From Akkermansia muciniphila (GTDB lineage: Bacteria > Verrucomicrobiota > Verrucomicrobiia > Verrucomicrobiales > Akkermansiaceae), in contig NZ_CP114598.1 of the NCBI RefSeq assembly GCF_030848305.1, forward strand, positions 248,001-312,000: a stretch of 64,000 bases of DNA, in the 5' to 3' direction. A program made the translations under genes and the position numbers. This document shows, in pieces, positions 1 to 9,186 of the stretch (the stretch's first letter is position 1; each line of letters begins with the position of its first letter). The notes under the pieces are model-generated. The model saw nothing but the letters and a program-made list of their open reading frames with translations. It made no database searches and was not told where the DNA came from.

Positions 1-1293
1 CTCCCACATGCCAACGTGCTTAAGGACAACGGCAACGTGCACACGCTGACAGCCATTCTGGACTTTGACCGCATGGTGGACGGCAAACCTACCCTCCGTA
101 CCATTCCGCGCCTGATGAATGAACATATTTTCATTGGCAAAAACAAGGTGCGGCAGCCGCTGGCGGCCAATTTTTCCGTCCCTATCGCCCTGTTCTGGAA
201 GCTTTCCGACGCAGACGGGACGGAACTGCTGGGGGCATTCCGCCCGAAAAAGGCCATCAATACGATGGGGCTTTATTTTTCCGAACCCTATGACCCCCGG
301 AAAATACCCGTGGTTTTCACCCACGGCCTGATGTCCGGCCCCGCCACCTTCGCCAACCTGACCAACCGTCTCCTGGTGGATCCGGTCATCCGGGAAAACT
401 ACCAATTCTGGTTCTTCGGCTATCCGTCCGGGCTGGCCTGGACCATTCCGGCCAGCAGGCAGCGGCAGGCCCTGAAGGAGCTCATGCAGGAATACAATCC
501 CCGCGGCACATCCAGGGAAATGAACAATATCGTCATGGTGGGGCACTCCATGGGCGGCCTCATCACCCGCTTCAACAATTCCACCAAACCCTGGACGCTG
601 ATGAAGGGAGTATTTGAACTTTCTCCGGAAACGTTTGAGGGAATGACGCTGGAAAACTGGAAGAAAGGGCTGGCCCCCCTCCATTATGATGAACAAACGC
701 TTGAACGGCTCCAGAATAATTTCATCTTTTCCCCGCCCCGGGGAGTCACGCGCATCGTGTACATGGCCACCCCGCACCGCGGTTCCACTTTCGCGGACAA
801 CTGGATAGGAAGACTGGGCCAGCGCCTGATTGACCTCCCCTCGGACATGCTGGAAGAAGTCACCCGCATCGCTACACTCAGCCGCGGCATGTTCCTACTC
901 AATCCGTTGAAAATGAAAGACGAGCTAACCAGCATCCGCCAGCTTTCCCCGAACTCATCCCTGGTCAAATACATGTCTGAACTGCGCGGTTCTCCCAATG
1001 TTCCCGTTCATTCCATCATCGGAGACAGAGGCAGGAATGACACGCCCAATTCCTCCGACGGAGTGGTCAAATACCAGTCCTCCCATCTGGACTGGAGCGC
1101 CAGCGAAAAAATTGTTCCGTCCGGGCACAGCGTGCAGGATGACCCGGCATCCGCCGTGGAACTGCGGCGCATCCTCCGGGAACACCTAGTCAAGGTCAAA
1201 GGCCGTAAAACGCTGGAAGAAGCGGACGCACGGGCCGCTACCCCGGTATGGCAAACCAATCCCTCGCCTCCCCTCATTCTGAAAAGGCCCTGA
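1..1293 (+). CDS. Alpha/beta hydrolase (lipase/PGAP1-like), 5' end outside window
   Basis: The frame is open from base 1, so the true start lies upstream of the window; a GTG at 16 is only an internal possibility. The visible ~430 residues contain a typical alpha/beta-hydrolase oxyanion segment (VVFTHGLMSGPATF) and the nucleophile elbow GHSMGG, with the catalytic Ser codon at 547-549. A later GHSVQDDP segment near codon 376 could supply the His. Family knowledge points to an esterase, lipase or PGAP1-like acyl hydrolase; the substrate cannot be told. The N-terminal part, including any signal peptide, is not visible. The next gene starts 13 bases downstream. Confidence 0.75.
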   Translation, partial: LPHANVLKDNGNVHTLTAILDFDRMVDGKPTLRTIPRLMNEHIFIGKNKVRQPLAANFSVPIALFWKLSDADGTELLGAFRPKKAINTMGLYFSEPYDPRKIPVVFTHGLMSGPATFANLTNRLLVDPVIRENYQFWFFGYPSGLAWTIPASRQRQALKELMQEYNPRGTSREMNNIVMVGHSMGGLITRFNNSTKPWTLMKGVFELSPETFEGMTLENWKKGLAPLHYDEQTLERLQNNFIFSPPRGVTRIVYMATPHRGSTFADNWIGRLGQRLIDLPSDMLEEVTRIATLSRGMFLLNPLKMKDELTSIRQLSPNSSLVKYMSELRGSPNVPVHSIIGDRGRNDTPNSSDGVVKYQSSHLDWSASEKIVPSGHSVQDDPASAVELRRILREHLVKVKGRKTLEEADARAATPVWQTNPSPPLILKRP

Positions 1294-1306
1294 TGCAGGA
1301 AATCAA

Positions 1307-1768
1307 ATGCTCTTGTCCATGCAAGACTTCCTCTCCTCGCTCCTGTCATCCATCATATACGGCGAAATAACGTCCAAAACAAAAAAGGAAGAACGTTTCC
1401 TGAATAAAAAGAAGACCCGGGAAACCGTCAAAAAATATCAACTCCCCGCGGGGATCATCGCTTACTCCTTCAGTCTTTTGCTGCTCCTGCTGATAGCAGC
1501 AGCGATTTTCCAGTCAAAAGGCCAACCCATAACGGCTCTGTTTCTGGGGTCCCTGTATGTCCTGACGTTAACAGAGGGGACGGCATTATTCATCTGCCTT
1601 CTTTGCCGCTGCCGGAAAAGCTGGAACGAACAGGATTTTTACCTCTCCGTGGCCGTCTGCGGCAACATTCCGCCGCGTCGGTTGAAACAACTGAAATTCC
1701 TCCTGATCATTACGGCCTCCTCCGGTCTGTCCTGTTCAGCCTTCCTGTTCCTGGCTACCCTGATTTAA
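1307..1768 (+). CDS. Small membrane protein of unknown function
   Basis: A 153-residue protein with a short amphipathic, Lys-rich N-terminal part and three hydrophobic stretches (about residues 47-68, 76-99 and 131-151), so probably a three-helix inner-membrane protein. The ATG at 1307 has a GGAAA-like ribosome site nine bases before it; a second ATG at 1319 is possible. It follows the hydrolase by 13 bases and is probably co-transcribed with it. I recognise no family. Confidence 0.55.
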   Translation: MLLSMQDFLSSLLSSIIYGEITSKTKKEERFLNKKKTRETVKKYQLPAGIIAYSFSLLLLLLIAAAIFQSKGQPITALFLGSLYVLTLTEGTALFICLLCRCRKSWNEQDFYLSVAVCGNIPPRRLKQLKFLLIITASSGLSCSAFLFLATLI

Positions 1769-1928
1769 CCGGCCGGTTGAGGAAAAGGGAATGCCGCGGC
1801 CGGACATAATTGGCGCCCGTCCAGCATCAGGACATCCCCTCCGCCAAAATATGCCTGCCTATAGAGTTGCTCCCGGTGGGGAATTTAAGGTAGAGTGGAG
1901 ACCGATACTATTCCACCTGCCTTTTTCC

Positions 1929-3572
1929 ATGCCTGCCGACGATTCCCTTCCCTTGGACCAGCTTTCCTCTCTCTTTCCCCAATTGGAAAATATCCAGCTT
2001 GTCGGAGCCAAAGGCCCCCAGCAAATCTTTACGGCTACCCTGAAATCCAACTTTGCTCCCGTCATGCTGCGGGTAGTTCCCACGGAAGAAGCCGGCATCT
2101 TCGGCTGGGATCCTGAATTCATCGTCCGCTCCCTCACCATCGTGGAACAATCCCATCAGGGGCTTCTGCGCGTTTATGAAACAGGACAGGCGGGACCGTT
2201 TACTTTCATCATTTCCGAGCACTCCCCCTACCCGCGTCTGGCGGATATGGCCACCCTTCCCAAAATATCTCCCCAGGCGGCGCTCAACCTGGTGCGCAAC
2301 ATGGCGGAAGGACTGCTGACGCTCCACCGGAAAAACATTTTTCACGGGGGCATCACGCCCAAGCTGATTTGCCTGCGCGAAGACGGCGGAGACGCCCTGC
2401 TGCTGCCCATCAACATTTATCCCGCCCAATCTCCGGTGGATATGGGGAACTTCGCCTCTCCGGAGTGGGTCACCGGGGCGGAAACCACGTTCACGCCGGG
2501 CATGGATATTTACGCGCTGGGGCTGGCGCTCTACATTCTGCTTACCCGCAAAACGCCGATGGAAGCGGGTTTTGCCATGCCCTCCTCACTGATCAAATGC
2601 AGCGATGCCGTGGATTCGGTAGTCTCCCGCGCCATCAATCCGGATACCCGGGAACGCTACCGGGACCTGGGGGATTTCATCACGGATCTGGATAAAGCCA
2701 TTGCCCATCCTTCGGGAAGAAACGCGGCAGCCATCCCTCCGCCGCCATCTTCCCCGGCCATTCCGGTTCTGAACATGCAAAAAGGGCAGTCCAATATCTA
2801 TTACTATCTCATTCCGGCCCTGATCATAGGTATTGTGCTGACCTATACCTGCATCCTGTATAAGAAGGATGTCGTCAAAATGCGCAATGATTATAATGAG
2901 CAGGTGCAGAAGGAAAATAACGCGAAAGCGGAAGCGGCAAGACAGGCGAACAGGGAAGCGCTCCGCCACGCCCCGGCCGCCGCGAAACACGCCGCTGCGG
3001 CCATTCCTTCACCTGTTCCGTCCGCGCGTCCGGAGCAGGCGCCGGCAGTTCCCAAAGTTTCCGGGGAACCCGGCAAAGTCAACTGGAGCCTTCAGCCCGG
3101 CGTCAAGGTGCGCCAGAGTTCCAACCGCAATATGCTGGCAGCTTACGGTCCGGAAAAGGCCGTTGACGGCAATACCAGCTCCAGGATTTCCGATGTTTCC
3201 ATCAGCGCCACAGGCGTGGTTGAAGGAAAAACCGCCTGGTTCGGCATTGACTTCGGCAGGGAAACCAACCGCACTATAGAAAAGGTGGTCATTTACACGC
3301 CGGCCAATCTGACGCTGCTGGGCACCATGGAAAACTTCAAGGTCATCCTCTACGACAATGACAAAAACGTGCTGGCGGAAAAAACCTTCAGCACTACTCC
3401 TTCGGAAAAATCCACCAACGTCACTTCCTGGGAACTGGACGCTCCAGTCAAAGCGCGCGCCTTGCGCGTGGAATCCTCAAATCCGTCCCAGCCGCTGGCG
3501 TTGACGGAAGTGGAAGCGTACGGACCGGAAGATGCGGAGGACACACCGGTTCCCGCATCTGCGGAAAAATAA
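1929..3572 (+). CDS. Membrane-anchored pseudokinase with discoidin-like C-terminal domain
   Basis: I prefer the ATG at 1929 (547 aa), because the 46 codons before it read as untranslated leader. Residues ~15-260 follow a Ser/Thr kinase fold (helical ALNLVRNMAEGLLTLHRKN, ASPEW like an APE motif, DIYALGLALYILLT). The catalytic HRD is replaced by HGG (residues 139-141), the expected DFG by LPI, and the VAIK lysine position by Arg, so phosphotransfer is unlikely. A single membrane helix lies at ~290-313, then an Ala/Lys-rich linker, then a F5/8 type C-like beta-sandwich from ~375 (AYGPEKAVDGNTSS, FGIDFG, LTEVEAYG). The inferred topology is a cytoplasmic pseudokinase and an extracytoplasmic ligand-binding domain. 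The ligand is unknown. Confidence 0.75.
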   Translation: MPADDSLPLDQLSSLFPQLENIQLVGAKGPQQIFTATLKSNFAPVMLRVVPTEEAGIFGWDPEFIVRSLTIVEQSHQGLLRVYETGQAGPFTFIISEHSPYPRLADMATLPKISPQAALNLVRNMAEGLLTLHRKNIFHGGITPKLICLREDGGDALLLPINIYPAQSPVDMGNFASPEWVTGAETTFTPGMDIYALGLALYILLTRKTPMEAGFAMPSSLIKCSDAVDSVVSRAINPDTRERYRDLGDFITDLDKAIAHPSGRNAAAIPPPPSSPAIPVLNMQKGQSNIYYYLIPALIIGIVLTYTCILYKKDVVKMRNDYNEQVQKENNAKAEAARQANREALRHAPAAAKHAAAAIPSPVPSARPEQAPAVPKVSGEPGKVNWSLQPGVKVRQSSNRNMLAAYGPEKAVDGNTSSRISDVSISATGVVEGKTAWFGIDFGRETNRTIEKVVIYTPANLTLLGTMENFKVILYDNDKNVLAEKTFSTTPSEKSTNVTSWELDAPVKARALRVESSNPSQPLALTEVEAYGPEDAEDTPVPASAEK

Positions 3573-3923
3573 TGATCCGGCAGCGCTGTCCCCGGTCGGA
3601 AACACCTCCTGGAGCCAAGCAGAAGGCAGTCGCCTCCTTTCCTCCTCCCGAAATGAAGGCTGAGACGGCTCCGGAAGGAAAGTCACGCGCTACGTTCCGG
3701 AATTGGCTTCGCGTATGAAACTGTCCGGCTCCTGCTTTCTTTTCTTGAAGACCTTTAGATCCGGCGCGGGAAAATCTGAAAAAAACGCATTCGCTCCGGG
3801 CCTGCTCTCTCTCCTCACCCCCCAAAAAAGCGCTTCCACCCCATATGAATTGCGGGGAAATATCTTGAAGCGGCTGTTGCCCCAGCGTCCTTTTCCCCAT
3901 TCAGAAAGAGCAACACTCCGGAA
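3573..3923. other. Intergenic stretch, no gene seen
   Basis: About 350 bases between the convergent pseudokinase and rplS genes. Short open frames exist on both strands, but none has a convincing start, ribosome site or protein-like composition. Its right end runs into the rplS terminator. Confidence 0.5.
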
Positions 3924-3959
3924 ATAAAAAAACCCGGCGCCGCCTCACGGCGGGCCGGG
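3924..3959 (-). terminator. Rho-independent terminator of rplS
   Basis: A GC-rich hairpin at 3933-3959 (CCCGGC...GCCGGG with an inner CCGCC/GGCGG stem) is followed on the minus strand by a run of seven T (A run at 3926-3932). It lies 25 bases beyond the rplS stop. Confidence 0.85.
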
Positions 3960-3983
3960 CCAGCAAAATAGCAATTCTTCCGA

Positions 3984-4331
3984 TTACCGGTTGGCGGACT
4001 TCACAATCATGGCATCCTTGCCGATGCGGCCGCGCAGGTAGTGAAGTTTGGCGCGGCGGACTTTGCCGCGGTTCACGACTTCAATCTTGGCAATGCGGGG
4101 AGTATGCAGGGGGAATACGCGTTCCACGCCTTCGCCATAGGAAATTTTACGGACGGTGAAAGCTTCATTGATGCCGGAACCGCGCTTGGCGATCACAATG
4201 CCCTGGAAAATCTGGATACGTTCCTTGCCGCCTTCAATAACACGAGTGTGAACCTTGATGGTATCACCTACGTTAAATGGGGTCACATCCGCCTTGAGTT
4301 GCTCTTGCTCGATTTTGTTGATAATGTTCAT
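3984..4331 (-). CDS. rplS: 50S ribosomal protein L19
   Basis: A 115-residue protein with full-length L19 features: the N-terminal helix [35 protein letters not shown] and the end [14 protein letters not shown]19 sits at the 30S-50S interface of the ribosome. In many bacteria rplS follows trmD; here trmD is about 53 kb away and rplS stands alone with its own terminator. Confidence 0.97.
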   Translation of the reverse strand: MNIINKIEQEQLKADVTPFNVGDTIKVHTRVIEGGKERIQIFQGIVIAKRGSGINEAFTVRKISYGEGVERVFPLHTPRIAKIEVVNRGKVRRAKLHYLRGRIGKDAMIVKSANR

Positions 4332-4440
4332 CTTGTGTTATCTATTGCTGGTGAATATCAGTAAAAGGAAAACTTACGGGACGCAGAATATGAGCCATAA
4401 TACCCTAAAAGGCAATCCAAATTTGCCATACGTCCTTAAT

Positions 4441-5979
4441 TTATTTTTTCGGTGGGGCCGGCGGCGGAGCCACTCTGGCGAGCCATTCCTCCAGCGCCGG
4501 AAGAAAAGCGGAGGAAGACATGAGGCCCCGGATGCCGTCCGCCCGCTGCAGAAAGGCCTTGTTCCCGCCCCGGGCCCGTTCCGCCAGCAGGATTTCCAGC
4601 AACAGGCGCGCGCGGGTGCGGGCATTGGCCGCGCCGTCCAGGGCGGAAGAAAGAAACTCTCCGGCGCGGGCCGGTTCCTTCCGGTACAGGCATTCCAGAG
4701 CCAGAGCTTCATAAAGGCAGGAGAAAGGGGCTTTCCGGGCGGACTCCGTCAAACGCGCTGAACGGTCCTTCCAGCGGTCTCCAAACTGCACGGAGGAAGC
4801 CCACCACCCCTGGAAATAACGGTCTTCTTCCGTCGGCTCCACGTCCATATCCTTCATGCGGGCGTATGGACGGTACAGGGGGTCTCCGAACACCACCCCC
4901 TGCCAGGACAGCACAGGCATGCTCATCCAGGAGGCCTCCGCCACGGTATAGCCGTCCAGGAGGCGGTCCACAAAAATATCAAAGCGGTGGCAGGCGCCCA
5001 GGAACGGCTCATACACGTTTCCCACCGTCACAGCAGCCCCCTTTTCCAACAGGGCGGAACTCCACCCCTTGCCGGGAACCTTGAAATCGGCAGCGCTGAA
5101 AGAATGCAGGTGCATGGCTATCGCCCCGGGCCGGAAGCGGAACGAAGGGTCTGAAAACGGTCCGTTCGCCTTCCCCGCATACCACCCGCAATAAAGAGCC
5201 GTATCCCGGCTCAGGGGGAATTTTTCCGGCAGAGTCTGAGGCCAGTCATCCAGATAAACGGGAATGCCCGCCTCCCTCACGCGCTTGAACACGTCATCCA
5301 TCCACCGGTCCCCCTGGGCATAGGGGCCGCCCCGGTCCACAACAGCCCACCCCCATAAACCCTGTTTCTCCACCTTCGCCGGCTCCGTCACCAGCCGCAT
5401 GCAGGTATCGGGCGTCAGGCCGTCCAGGCGGCATACCAGAAACGAAGGAAGACCGGCCCCCACAAAATCCTCCCTCTTATTAAAATAGGGATTCACCTGC
5501 CAGGATTTCCTTTCATAACCGCCCACCGCCAGCAGCGCCAGTTCGGAATCCACCGCCGCCCGGTCCGTCTGCATCTGGTTGACCCCTTTCCCGGGCTGGG
5601 GAGCGGGCGTTTCATGCCGAATCTTCATCGGAAGGTCCGCCATCAGCGCCAGCACAAAAATCTTCCGGTCCATCAAGGGGGAGGACGCAATGCCGGAAGG
5701 CGTCCACCACCGTTGTTTCCGCGCCGTCTCCAGCAGCGGGACGCGAATCGTCTCCTCATACTCCTTCCGCGAAATTTCGCCGGTCATGGGGCAATCCAGA
5801 GAAACAAGGTTCCCTTCCGGAACGCCGCGCACCCGCGCATATTCCCTGGCCATGCGGCGGCTCAACTCGGATTTTCCGTTATAAACCACGGCCACATGAG
5901 CAGGCAGCAGCTCATAGGCACACGCGGCGGAAAACCACGACGCCAGCAGAAATAACACGGCTAATCCACTCCTGTACAT
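4441..5979 (-). CDS. TIGR03790 family exported protein
   Basis: I choose the ATG at 5979 (512 aa), which puts a clean signal peptide first (MYRSGLAVLFLLASWFSAACA). The body matches the TIGR03790 family: AHVAVVYNGKSELSRRMA, YARVRGVPEGNLVSLDCP, ISRKEYEETIR, and later a segment with AIAMHLHSFSAADF and GAAVTVGNVYEPFLG. Function is unknown; the fold may be caspase/gingipain-like by analogy, but I see no confirmed catalytic dyad. The last ~100 residues are Ala/Arg-rich and look helical (TPR-like). An earlier in-frame start at 6009 would place ten charged residues ahead of the signal peptide and is less likely. Confidence 0.75.
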   Translation of the reverse strand: MYRSGLAVLFLLASWFSAACAYELLPAHVAVVYNGKSELSRRMAREYARVRGVPEGNLVSLDCPMTGEISRKEYEETIRVPLLETARKQRWWTPSGIASSPLMDRKIFVLALMADLPMKIRHETPAPQPGKGVNQMQTDRAAVDSELALLAVGGYERKSWQVNPYFNKREDFVGAGLPSFLVCRLDGLTPDTCMRLVTEPAKVEKQGLWGWAVVDRGGPYAQGDRWMDDVFKRVREAGIPVYLDDWPQTLPEKFPLSRDTALYCGWYAGKANGPFSDPSFRFRPGAIAMHLHSFSAADFKVPGKGWSSALLEKGAAVTVGNVYEPFLGACHRFDIFVDRLLDGYTVAEASWMSMPVLSWQGVVFGDPLYRPYARMKDMDVEPTEEDRYFQGWWASSVQFGDRWKDRSARLTESARKAPFSCLYEALALECLYRKEPARAGEFLSSALDGAANARTRARLLLEILLAERARGGNKAFLQRADGIRGLMSSSAFLPALEEWLARVAPPPAPPKK

Positions 5980-6145
5980 GCCCCTACCATACCTCATCTC
6001 CCGGGGCAATCAAGCAGGTGAAAAGGACGGCCGCGAATTCGCCATTTTTCCGCTTTTCGCTTCACATCCTAAAAAAATCCGCTTTAATAACTCTTGATGT
6101 ATTGCAGGCCTCCCCCCTGCATTCCCCTATAACCATCACACGCAT

Positions 6146-6568
6146 ATGATTCAGCAAATTGACCATATCGGCATCGCCGTCAAGAGTCTTGACGCCACCG
6201 TTCCCTATTACCGCGATGCGCTCGGGCTCGGCGAGCCCCACATTGAGGAAGTCCCCACTCAAAAGGTCCGCGTCGCCATGTTTGACGTTGCCGGCGTCCA
6301 CATCGAACTGCTCGAACCCACCTCTCCGGAAAGCGCCATCGCCAAGGCTATTGAGAAAAAAGGGGAAGGCATCCACCACATCGCTTTCAAGACCAATGAC
6401 ATCGCCGGAAATATCTCCCAGGCCAAGGAAGCGGGCCTTACCGTGCTGAACGATCCGCCCGTCCCCGGCGCCCACAACACGCAGGTCACCTTCCTGCATC
6501 CCAAGTGCACCTTCGGCGTCCTGACCGAATTCTGCCAGCACCCCGGCGGCTGCGAATGCGGCAAGTAA
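6146..6568 (+). CDS. mce: Methylmalonyl-CoA epimerase
   Basis: A 140-residue vicinal-oxygen-chelate protein beginning IDHIGIAVKSLDATVPYYRD and carrying VHIELLEPT and GEGIHHIAFKTNDI, the metal-binding His/Glu pattern of methylmalonyl-CoA epimerases. It interconverts (R)- and (S)-methylmalonyl-CoA, linking the B12-dependent mutase to the decarboxylase encoded immediately downstream (31-base gap). It is the first gene of the seven-gene propionate operon. No mutase gene is in the window. Confidence 0.93.
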   Translation: MIQQIDHIGIAVKSLDATVPYYRDALGLGEPHIEEVPTQKVRVAMFDVAGVHIELLEPTSPESAIAKAIEKKGEGIHHIAFKTNDIAGNISQAKEAGLTVLNDPPVPGAHNTQVTFLHPKCTFGVLTEFCQHPGGCECGK

Positions 6569-6599
6569 CATTCTCCCTATTCACCATACCACTATACCA

Positions 6600-8165
6600 A
6601 TGGCTATTGATCCCAAATTGATTGACGATCTGAACAGCCGCCGCAAGAAGGTGATCCTCAGCGGCGGTCAGGAAAAGATCGACAAGAGACACGAAAAGGG
6701 CGAAATGACGGCCCGCGACCGCATGGGGTACCTCTTTGAGGAAGGCACCTTCTCGGAAATCGGCATGCATGTGCGCCACAACTGCCACAACTTCGGCATG
6801 GGCAAGAAGGAAATCCCCGGCGACGGCGTCGTTTCCGGCTTCGGCCTGGTGGACGGCCGTCCGGTGGCCTGCGCGGCCTCCGACTTCCTGGCCCAGGGCG
6901 GCTCCCTCGGCTACATGCACGCCATGAAAATTGCGGATGCCCAGAAGTACGCCCTGAAGGCCGGCATCCCGATGGTGACCGTGAACGACTCCGGCGGCGC
7001 GCGCCTCCAGGAAGGCGTGGCGGCCCTTTCCGGTTATGCCCAGGTGTTCTACAACAATGTGCTTGCCTCCGGCGTAGTTCCGCAAATCTCCATGATTCTG
7101 GGCCCCTGCGCGGGCGGCGCGGCCTACTCCCCCGCCCTGACGGACTTCATCATCATGCGCAATTCCGGCAACGCCGGCATGTACATCACCGGCCCCAAGG
7201 TGATTGAACAGGTCACGTATGAAAAATGCACGATGGACGACATCGGCTCCGCCGCCATTCACGCCACCGTGTCCGGCAACGTCCATTTCGTAGCGGACAG
7301 CGACGCGCACGCCATGGACATCCTGAAGAGGCTGCTTTCTTTCCTTCCTTCCAACAACACGGAAGAACCGCCTCACAAACTGGACACCCCGCTTGACCTG
7401 AGCGCAGACGAAGGCATGAGCGACCTGATTCCCGGCGACAACCGCACGCCGCTGGACGTCCAGCCCATCATCAGCCGCCTGGTGGACAACGGGGACTTCC
7501 TGGAAGTGCATAAGGACTTCGCCAAAAACGTCGTCGTCGGCTTCGGCCGCATCTGCGGCGTAGTAGTCGGCATCATCGCCAACCAGCCCAACGTGAAAGC
7601 CGGCTGCCTGGATATCGACTCCTCCGACAAGGCCGCACGCTTCATCCGCTTCTGCAACGCATTCAATATTCCGTTGGTGAACCTGGTGGACGTGCCCGGC
7701 TTCCTGCCCGGCAAGAACCAGGAACGGGGCGGCATTATCCGCCACGGCGCCAAACTCATCTTCGCCTATTCCCAGGCCACGGTGCCCAAAGTCACCCTGA
7801 TCATGCGGAAAGCCTACGGCGGCGCCTACATCGCCATGTGCTGCAAGGATCTGGGTGCTGACGCCGTCTTCGCCTGGCCCGGCGCGGAAATCGCCGTCAT
7901 GGGCGCGGAAGGCGCCGTTCCGGTGCTCTACGGCCGTGAATTGAAGGCTGTGGAAGACCCGGCGGAAAAAGCCAAGCGTCAGGGAGAACTCCTTGAAGAA
8001 TACCGGGAAGCCTTCTACAACCCGTATGTGGCGGCCGGCATGGGGCAGATCACGGAAGTCATCAATCCGGAAGAAACCCGCGCCAAAATCGCCTTCGCCC
8101 TGCGCACCCTGCTGAACAAGAAGGAAGTGCGCCCGGCCAAGAAACACGGCAACATTCCGCTCTAA
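6600..8165 (+). CDS. mmdA: Methylmalonyl-CoA decarboxylase alpha subunit (carboxyltransferase)
   Basis: A 521-residue acyl-CoA carboxyltransferase with both crotonase-like halves. The N half has NDSGGARLQEGV and GPCAGGAAYSPALTDF; the C half has VDVPGFLPGKNQE, GAKLIFAYSQATVPK and KAYGGAYIAM. Propionyl-CoA carboxylase beta subunits look very similar. The neighbours (gamma, biotin carrier and Na+-pumping beta subunit) show that here it transfers CO2 from methylmalonyl-CoA to biotin, releasing propionyl-CoA. It acts in the cytoplasm, docked on the membrane complex. Confidence 0.93.
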   Translation: MAIDPKLIDDLNSRRKKVILSGGQEKIDKRHEKGEMTARDRMGYLFEEGTFSEIGMHVRHNCHNFGMGKKEIPGDGVVSGFGLVDGRPVACAASDFLAQGGSLGYMHAMKIADAQKYALKAGIPMVTVNDSGGARLQEGVAALSGYAQVFYNNVLASGVVPQISMILGPCAGGAAYSPALTDFIIMRNSGNAGMYITGPKVIEQVTYEKCTMDDIGSAAIHATVSGNVHFVADSDAHAMDILKRLLSFLPSNNTEEPPHKLDTPLDLSADEGMSDLIPGDNRTPLDVQPIISRLVDNGDFLEVHKDFAKNVVVGFGRICGVVVGIIANQPNVKAGCLDIDSSDKAARFIRFCNAFNIPLVNLVDVPGFLPGKNQERGGIIRHGAKLIFAYSQATVPKVTLIMRKAYGGAYIAMCCKDLGADAVFAWPGAEIAVMGAEGAVPVLYGRELKAVEDPAEKAKRQGELLEEYREAFYNPYVAAGMGQITEVINPEETRAKIAFALRTLLNKKEVRPAKKHGNIPL

Positions 8166-8185
8166 CATCCATCTCAACGGATCAT

Positions 8186-8632
8186 ATGTTACTCACAACA
8201 CTCGCCTTTGCACAGGGCATCGCCAACGTCATGAACAATCTGAACTATCAGATTGTCGGCATTATGGTGGTCATGATGTGCCTGGGTGGCCTGGCCGTCA
8301 TTCTGACCATCAGCGGCTCCATCGCCGCCGCCATTCAGAACAGGGCCAAAGCCAAAACCGCCGCTCCCGTGGCCGCGCCTGCCGCCGCCCCCGCTGCGGC
8401 GGCCAAACCGGGCATGACTCCGGAAATGCTCGCCATCCTCTCCGCAGCGGTGGACTCCGCCATGACGGAGCTCACGCCGGAAATGGTGGCCGTCATCTCC
8501 GCCGCCGTGGACGCGGGCCTGGACGGCATGAGCCACCGCATTGTGGAAATCAAGCAATCCCCGGGCTCCGGCTATGCGGCCGCAGGCAGGGCGGAAATCT
8601 TCGCCTCCCACCGCATTCGGCCTTCCCGTTGA
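8186..8632 (+). CDS. Decarboxylase gamma/delta subunit (OadG/MmdD-like)
   Basis: A 148-residue protein with one N-terminal membrane helix (IVGIMVVMMCLGGLAVILTI), an Ala/Pro linker, and a C-terminal segment with two related TPEM..I.SAAVD motifs ending SHRIVEIKQ...GRAEIFASHR. This is the plan of OadG/MmdD subunits, which tether the carboxyltransferase to the Na+-pumping beta subunit. It starts 20 bases after mmdA. Sequence conservation of this subunit is low across bacteria, so the call rests on both architecture and context. Confidence 0.8.
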   Translation: MLLTTLAFAQGIANVMNNLNYQIVGIMVVMMCLGGLAVILTISGSIAAAIQNRAKAKTAAPVAAPAAAPAAAAKPGMTPEMLAILSAAVDSAMTELTPEMVAVISAAVDAGLDGMSHRIVEIKQSPGSGYAAAGRAEIFASHRIRPSR

Positions 8633-8706
8633 ATTACAGCATTATTCACCCTTACCCCCGCCCCGGCGGGAACCATTTAACTTAATACTCCATACCATAC
8701 ATTATC

Positions 8707-9108
8707 ATGAAGAAACTTCGCATCACCGTAGACGGCAAGGTATTTGACGTATCCGTAGAACTCCTGGACCAGGTATCCTCCACTACCGCAGCCCCGGCCC
8801 CGGCTCCCGCGGCCGTTCCCGCTCCTGCCGCATCCGCCCCCGTAGCCGCCCCGGCCCCGGCTCCCGCACCTGCGCCCGCTCCGGCCGCCGCCGGCGCCGG
8901 AGACGTGCCCAGCCCGCTTGCCGGCAAGGTTGTTTCCCTGGACGTGGCCGCTGGCGCCTCCGTGAAGGCCGGCGACCAGATTCTGACGCTGGAAGCCATG
9001 AAGATGAACACCATCATCTACGCTCCCGCCTCCGGCACGCTCACCGCTTTCTGCGTAAACCCGGGTGATACGGTTCAGGAAGGACAGGCTCTGGCCAAGA
9101 TCGGTTAA
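8707..9108 (+). CDS. mmdC: Biotin carboxyl carrier subunit of methylmalonyl-CoA decarboxylase
   Basis: A 133-residue biotinyl-domain protein. Residues 1-20 form a short start (KKLRITVDGKVFDVSVE), residues ~30-65 are an almost pure Ala/Pro swinging linker, and the C-terminal biotinyl domain contains EAMKMN with the biotin-accepting Lys99. It shuttles CO2 from the alpha to the beta subunit. The biotin ligase gene is two genes downstream in the same operon. Confidence 0.93.
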   Translation: MKKLRITVDGKVFDVSVELLDQVSSTTAAPAPAPAAVPAPAASAPVAAPAPAPAPAPAPAAAGAGDVPSPLAGKVVSLDVAAGASVKAGDQILTLEAMKMNTIIYAPASGTLTAFCVNPGDTVQEGQALAKIG

Positions 9109-9186
9109 TCCCGGCGGCAACTGCCCGGGACCTCCAACAGTTCCGGGCTCCGACTCAGATAACAAACCGCTACAATAACATTCCGT

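Noticed and set aside
3703-3927. 74-codon plus-strand open frame upstream of the rplS terminator
   Set aside because: TTG start without ribosome site, composition not protein-like, and it runs into the terminator of the opposite strand.
6486-8177. Long minus-strand open frame opposite mmdA
   Set aside because: Same antisense effect of GC-rich codons; mmdA on the plus strand is unambiguous.
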